This document shows positions 16,401-20,687 of a DNA stretch of 20,687 nucleotides, one piece after another. Position 1 is the first letter of the stretch; the number at the start of each line of letters is the position of its first letter. Location: assembly GCF_001039355.2 (NCBI RefSeq), contig NW_019775833.1, positions 175,894 to 196,580 of the forward strand, given 5' to 3'. This stretch comes from Lingula anatina (taxonomy: Eukaryota; Brachiopoda; Lingulata; Lingulida; Lingulidae). Both the position numbers and the translations under genes were made by a program. The notes under the pieces are model-generated. The model was not told the origin of the DNA and ran no database searches. It saw nothing but the letters and a program-made list of their open reading frames with translations.

Positions 16401-18155
16401 TATACATCTAGTACATGATAAATTTCCTGTATACAAAAACTTATCTTCTCTTTTACAGAAATTCCTGAGGAACTGCCAGAAGTGGAAGATAGTGAGAATT
16501 CTGACTCAGCCCAGGAAGATGACTATGATGATGATTTTGAAGATTATATGGAAGGGGTATGTGAACTTGATACTTTCAATCGCCAAACTATATGAATTAT
16601 TGAAACTGTACTTTCAATTTACACAAAAAAGTTTTATCAAATGTTATCCTTTACTTACTAAATATCCTTTGCCTGTACTTACTGTGGATAAGACTACAGT
16701 TGCAGTAGAAAGCTTACTGGTATGTTACTTCTTAAACTTTTATCCAAAGTTTACAAAATAAAATCTTGTTTTTGGCAAATCCTCCCAGAATTTGCATCAT
16801 TCTAGTGCTAACTCAATTGTTTATTTGTATTCACTTGTTTTGTTTGTTAAAACTCATTTACATGATACATTTAAAACAACTTATTTCAGGACCTTGATAA
16901 CCTGTTGGCATCTGCTAAGGAAGCCAATGAACTCCCAGCAGGAAGTGATGAGATAATTGTAGATGAACATGGAGATGGATCATCATCCTGCAGACATTTT
17001 ATTAGAGAGTAAGTTGATTGAGTATTATGTATATGTTATTGAAAATTTAAATTAAAAAATACTTCTTTGACTAAAGTCTAGCCACGAAAATGAAATAAGG
17101 CACAAAAATACTCTACTGGTGACTGAGCAGTTAATCTATGAACTAAAACCTTTGGGATAATGAATATATTTCAAATAGTTACCTTCATCACTAAGAAAAG
17201 TAAAACTGAACTTCCACATATATTAGATAAAATAGATGATGTTTAGAAATAAAGTTCTTGACAGTTATTTACTCCAAATATAAATGTTCACATTTTGTAT
17301 TTTATAAAAAATACACCATTAAAAAGTTTTGTAATTGATCATTTCAGGCACTGCATGCAGGCTTTGGGCAAAAACAAATTTGAGGAAGTCAAGAATTTCT
17401 GTGAAATGGAAGGCATAGATGAGGAGGGATTTGGGTAAGTCCGAAAAGAATATAAAAGGAAACTTAAAGGGATAATAACTCTTTGTTTTGGCCAAAAAAT
17501 GAATTTTCCTGGAGTAAACAACAATTTTCCCATACTTACCAATGGTTAATGAATCCATTTTTACATTCAAAGTTAGTCCCTGGTTTTTTTCTAAAAAGTT
17601 TGGTTTTTTGTTAAAATCTCTTAAGAGATTATAACAGAGTATAGACATCAATGGAGGTCACGTGATCTGAAGACAAGCTCAGATATCAGAATAATAGCTA
17701 TAACTGCTGTTTTTGTGGTAAAACAGAATATATTATATTTCTATGAGTTATTCACTATGTTTTTATCGTGAAATATAGATTTCATATGAAGAGTTATTAT
17801 CCCTTTAACATAGATTGAAGGATTTCTATTTTATTAATTCTTGGAAGTGTGAAAGAATTCAGTATTGATAAAGATTAAAGAGCATTTTCTATTTAAAGCA
17901 TCTAATTTGTATGCATTTAGCCTGTGTTTTTTTTCTGTTACAAGTTAATACCGATAACAAGAAAAAAGTCATTCTTTATTAAAGCCCTTCTACATTTTGA
18001 GAAACAATAAAAAGATGCCCTTTTGTATACAATCTCAAAAGAATAAAATCTCAATATATTTTTCTTTATTTTGCAGGCCAAAATTTGAACACATTGTGGG
18101 ATCAGATCACATGGAAACCTGCTACTTACTCAGTGAGATATTAGCAGATAAATAG
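10723..18155 (+). CDS. NIMA-related (NEK family) Ser/Thr protein kinase, 18 coding exons, 539 aa
   Basis: Joined exons: 10723-10805, 11045-11122, 11251-11338, 11592-11642, 11855-11890, 12073-12131, 12933-12985, 13276-13403, 13694-13795, 14069-14148, 14381-14533, 14932-15107, 15364-15483, 15790-15819, 16459-16556, 16890-17008, 17348-17434, 18077-18155. All junctions are GT..AG and in phase; the sum is 1620 nt. The kinase domain spans residues 4-262: GKGACG loop (11-16), K33, alpha-C E52, HRD 131-133, DFG 151-153, TCVGTPCYLSPE activation segment ending at 178, and SDIWALGC. All catalytic residues are present. The tail is Ser-rich, then acidic, with two DYxDDF motifs, and ends in a small helical-looking domain (about 446-539). 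NEKs act at cilia, centrosomes and in the cell cycle. The domain shows NEK8/9-like and NEK1/3/5-like features and no RCC1 repeats, so I give no member number. Confidence 0.9.
11886..12706 (+). repeat. Near-identical 404-bp duplication around a single N: probable assembly artefact
   Basis: The sequence from 11886 to the A run ending at 12288 recurs from 12290 with a constant offset of 404. An N stands at 12289. I see two differences (12136 A versus 12540 T; 12263 T versus 12667 C) plus a different A-run length (10 versus 24). Introns match as well as the exon does, the join is at a homopolymer, and a partial exon 5 end (TGCAT) starts the second copy. This is what unmerged contig ends or two haplotypes look like. 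The true locus should have one copy. Confidence 0.85.
12477..12535 (+). pseudogene. Second copy of NEK exon 6 (artefactual duplicate)
   Basis: Identical to 12073-12131, with the same CAG acceptor and GGTAT donor, encoding WFIQIAMAVQHMHSKKILH again. At 59 nt it cannot be spliced in series with the first copy without a frameshift. Treat it as the same exon, not as a mutually exclusive alternative, unless long reads show two copies. Confidence 0.8.
13243..13262. repeat. (AT)n microsatellite
   Basis: A pure AT dinucleotide run of about 19 bp just before the acceptor of NEK exon 8. A run this close to the branch/acceptor region could influence splicing; this is a suggestion only. Confidence 0.8.
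13276..14148 (+). other. NEK exons 8-10: activation segment and C-lobe
   Basis: Exon 8 (13276-13403) holds GDFGISK, TCVGTPCYLSPELC and YSSKSDIW. Exon 9 (13694-13795) holds ALGCLLYEMCALAPAFDA and YKIVRGEYA. Exon 10 (14069-14148) holds DVPDIYSDAF and NKSPEERP, the conserved C-lobe Arg. Threonines T167 and T171 in the activation segment are candidate phosphorylation sites by position. Confidence 0.88.
13438..13489. repeat. (TG)n/(TGCG)n compound microsatellite
   Basis: TG repeats, then about five CGTG units, CATG, then TG repeats, 35 bp inside the intron after NEK exon 8. Alternating purine-pyrimidine of this kind can adopt Z-DNA and is usually length-polymorphic. Confidence 0.85.
14381..16556 (+). 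other. NEK exons 11-15: linker with two acidic DYxDDF motifs
   Basis: Exon 11 (14381-14533) finishes the kinase domain (SASAILNLHFV) and enters a charged helix (EFIEEKEYLLQQK). Exon 12 (14932-15107) is Ser/Thr/Arg-rich. Exon 13 (15364-15483) holds EESDYSDDFDEE. Exon 14 (15790-15819) is a 30-nt in-phase microexon (AYKQILSNMD). Exon 15 (16459-16556) holds EDDYDDDFEDYMEG. The repeated D-Y-x-D-D-F motif is a type I associate with ciliary and centrosomal proteins; this is recollection, not a search result. Confidence 0.82.
16890..18155 (+). other. NEK exons 16-18: C-terminal domain
   Basis: Exon 16 (16890-17008) starts DLDNLLASAKEANELPAG, exon 17 (17348-17434) gives CMQALGKNKFEEVKNFCEME and exon 18 (18077-18155) ends CYLLSEILADK before TAG at 18153-18155. 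The pattern R/E-x-C..LG..KFEEV plus a closing C-Y-L-L resembles the short C-terminal region seen in several NEKs, where it follows the acidic segment. Its partner is unknown. Confidence 0.82.
17464..17808. mobile_element. 345-bp MITE-like element with 20-bp inverted ends and TTAA borders, in NEK intron 17
   Basis: TTAAAGGGATAATAACTCTT at 17464-17483 is the exact inverse of 17789-17808. Each end starts with TTAA, so the structure is TTAA-AGGGATAATAACTCTT ... inverse ... TTAA, which fits a TTAA target-site duplication with 16-bp terminal repeats. No transposase is encoded. The interior is AT-rich with a CTCTTAAGAG palindrome and a TCACGTGA E-box. AAAGGGA(G)ATAACTC strings are, in my recollection, frequent in mollusc genomes. 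TTAA duplication is typical of piggyBac-type elements, but the end bases here are AGGG..CCCT, so the superfamily is unproven. Confidence 0.6.
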
Positions 18156-19740
18156 ACATCTGAGTAATGACCTGGAGGGGGTTATTGCTCTTGGCAATAC
18201 TTAGGAGAAAATCTGTGATGGGAAGGTATAATAGGGCAAATGTCAATATGGATTTCATGGTTACTGAGTTTTTTAAAATTCACTTGACTCTACCGTCCAG
18301 ACAAGAAAAACTGTGAGTTAAATGAAGTGATAAGACTAAGAAAAAACACAACAAGTGCAAACCAGAATCAGGGTAACTAGAGAATATGCCTTACCATATA
18401 TATGACAGATCTGATGAATAATCTGGGTTTGCGTTTGTCGTATGATCTCAACCTTGAAGGCAGTAGCAGGCAGTATAAAATTATGTATATGTGCTGCTGG
18501 TAAACCTAACAGAATATGCATTTATGTATATATTGTTTTAAGAGTTGTTTTGCATGTATTTACATGTACATTTTCAAAAAGATACAGTTGTTACTCAAGA
18601 ATTATTACAACTTGAAGGCACACCCGAGCTCTGGCTACTGCTTAGATTCTTCATAGTTTTCCTTGTGACTGAAATAAAAGTAACAGTAAATTGCTGCCTG
18701 CAACTTGCCATATCTGCTAGCACCTACTGGTATCAAACACGATAATAAGTTTAATGCTGCCTCATAAATGGAATGTACAAAATTAATAATGGTTTTATGC
18801 CTCTAGATCATGCTCATGCAAGAATATTCAGTGGATTTTTGTGAAAACTTAAATTTCCTCCCTCTTTCATTTATACCTCATGTGCATTTGTTTTGGCCAA
18901 ATATAAATTTTGGACAGGGCACACAATGTAGATGATTTTTAAGACATTTGATTTACTCCTTAGAAATTTATCTTGAAAACTGGTATTTTAGCACATGAAA
19001 GTAAATACTCTTTTTCACTGTTTCAAAACCTAGAAGCATACGGATTTAAAAGGGTAGAGCCTGTTAATTTTATTCTGATTATTTATTAGAAACATTCTGA
19101 GAAGGATTAACACTGTGATGATATTGTATTCATCAGCCTAGGCATAATTATCATACTGATATCTTTATTTTATATATTCCAATGTCAATATGGATTCATA
19201 TTACATGCACCTTGTTTGCACTAAAGGTGAATTTTTAGGTAATTTGCAAGTGTTATCTCGACTTGCCCACATAGTTGATAAGTGCTTTGCATAAAGTGAA
19301 TATATGCACTGGTACACTGTATATTTTACTTAAATTTGTACTTCTTGTTCTGTATGTTTTTGTTTTCTTTTTGAAGATGAACATATTAACAAAAGTAGTT
19401 TGTTAAGAGCTGTTTTATATTAAAAATATGACTAGAGGAAAGTTTTGCGGTGATGAGAAGATTGCCTTTTAAAAAAGAAATCCAAAATTAAAAATGAAAA
19501 TGTGCTCAAGTAAAGGTTGTATACAGGCTTTGTTTATATGTTTGTTACCTGATCAGCATGATCAATTATATAATGATTATTTTAATTATGAAGAACAAAT
19601 TATACCTGTGTGATGACTGACATATTATAGAACTGTATGTGTAAATATACTATCATGTATATATTGTGTATTCTATTCTGTTACGACTGTAGTTAACCAT
19701 GACCTGTCTGAATAAATGGACAAATAAAAATTTTGAATCT
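18156..19740 (+). other. NEK 3' UTR
   Basis: About 1.6 kb of AT-rich noncoding sequence follows the stop. An early AATAAA at 18673-18678 could give a short 3' UTR. Three UGUANAUA Pumilio-type elements are present: 18525-18532, 19640-19647 and 19656-19663. Open frames here are short and have no coding character. Confidence 0.65.
19711..19728 (+). terminator. NEK poly(A) signals
   Basis: Two overlapping-range AATAAA hexamers, at 19711-19716 and 19723-19728, followed by a T-rich stretch near 19730-19750. Cleavage is expected about 10-30 nt after the second. Confidence 0.65.
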
Positions 19741-19744
19741 TTCT

Positions 19745-20687
19745 ATTGTTTTGAATGGTTTGATAGATTATAATGACAAAACACATTTTGATATTCCATC
19801 AATCCAAAGGTACCATGAATTTGCCCCCCTGTCTGCCGCGTTTGTGTTCATCGCACCTATATTGCAGGTTTACGAGTTTGTCGCCCGGGATCCGTCAGTA
19901 ATACGGTGTATAGAATGTTGTTCTGCATAATGTCATATAATTTTGTTTCAGACGACCACAGTGTGTTATCGCGAGACCTTCACTTGTCACCGTCTCTGGA
20001 TGCTTTACTATCGCTGTGCAATCTTTATCTGTCAGAATCTGCCGAGCCTTGGACCCATTGTGTGTACGTAAGGTCCTTGAACAGGTGGAAGAATTATGAC
20101 CAACCTTGGTCAGGCAAGCAATAGTAATCGCAAAAATTCCTTATAGGTTAACTACAGAAAGAAATGCACGGTCCAGTAATTCAAAATTAGCATAAAACCC
20201 CTGTATAAGTAGATCCACTGAAAATATATGAAGGTCTAATACATGCGATTGTGTCCCCTGGAATGTGTATCTATTTGGAGTATCAGGGGGCCTGATATTT
20301 CCAAGGTCACATATTGAAAAATGTTCCCATTATTTTATCTAAAATAGATGTAAGTCCCAACGTTCTTGTATTGCTTTCTAGACTATATTATATAGATGTA
20401 TCGACCCGAGGTCGTACATTTAGACCCGTGTAAACATTGCAAAGAATTTCTACATTTCAATTTTTTGTCATATAAATTTTTTTCTAGATTATCAGTCCTT
20501 AGCATTTCTGACCAACTCCATTGTGACAAGCTGGACCCAAATTATTTGCTCCAGTCAGTCGGTTAATAAAGGATCTCATCACGCATTGTACTTTAAAAAT
20601 AGCCTACATTGTGAGAAATTCGGTTTTAGATTGCCGGGCCTAATACCGGCAGTTTCAACTGAACATATTTACAACTCACATCTCTAA
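19745..20687. other. Downstream region; possible but undecidable exons at 19876-20078
   Basis: From about 19830 to 20080 the sequence becomes richer in CpG (GCCGCG, GTCGCCCGGG, TATCGCGAG). An acceptor-like TATATTGCAG ends at 19867 and TTTGTTTCAG at 19951. After the latter, all three plus-strand frames stay open for at least 40 codons, up to a donor-like GTACGTAAG near 20064. With all frames open, the reading frame cannot be chosen, and I see no recognisable protein. It may be the start of a neighbouring gene or a CpG-rich noncoding island. Past 20130 I see nothing. Confidence 0.25.

Noticed and set aside
17319-17651. 110-codon minus-strand frame
   Set aside because: It covers NEK exon 17 on the opposite strand and part of the MITE-like element, so it is a shadow of those features.

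Overview
The window is animal nuclear DNA. It is AT-rich, with spliceosomal introns (GT..AG) of roughly 130 bp to over 700 bp, AATAAA poly(A) signals, microsatellites and transposon debris. It carries two plus-strand protein genes that I could join exon by exon. Repeated TAGGCCTA octamers, an intronic element ending in an AAAGGGATAATAACTC-type terminal repeat, and a decayed non-LTR retrotransposon tail suggest a marine lophotrochozoan, most likely a mollusc. That assignment rests on recollection of molluscan sequence style, not on a search.

Layout. (1) 1-2880: no gene I can support; it holds two diverged local duplications and probably the unmapped 5' exon(s) of gene 1. (2) 2881-5159: gene 1, five coding exons (2902-2968, 3121-3456, 3807 or 3777 to 3968, 4332-4419, 4727-5159). 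It encodes a 361 or 371-residue type I membrane protein: signal peptide, one compact ectodomain with two cysteines, a Ser/Thr/Pro stalk with three N-glycosylation sequons, one transmembrane helix, and a cytoplasmic tail with an ITAM-like pair of YxxL motifs, a YxxM motif and two more tyrosines. A probable 3' UTR runs to about 6070. (3) 6070-10180: intergenic and repeat-rich. It holds a GC-richer unidentified block with a 139-codon minus-strand ORF, perfect hairpins, a 231-bp element with 13-bp inverted ends, a loopless 72-bp palindrome centred on TGACGTCA, and a dead LINE 3' tail ending in (ATG)n. (4) 10180-19740: gene 2, a NIMA-related (NEK) Ser/Thr kinase with 18 coding exons, 539 residues, at least one upstream UTR exon, a YY1-like promoter element, several minimal uORFs and a 1.6-kb 3' UTR. 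(5) 19745-20687: a short CpG-containing stretch with possible but undecidable exons.

The two genes do not look functionally linked. Gene 1 looks like a cell-surface signalling receptor whose tail would recruit SH2 proteins once phosphorylated. Gene 2 looks like a cilium/centrosome or cell-cycle kinase. A 404-bp near-identical duplication around a single N at 12289, inside the NEK gene, is almost certainly unmerged overlapping contig ends rather than biology. It must be removed before the gene is modelled.
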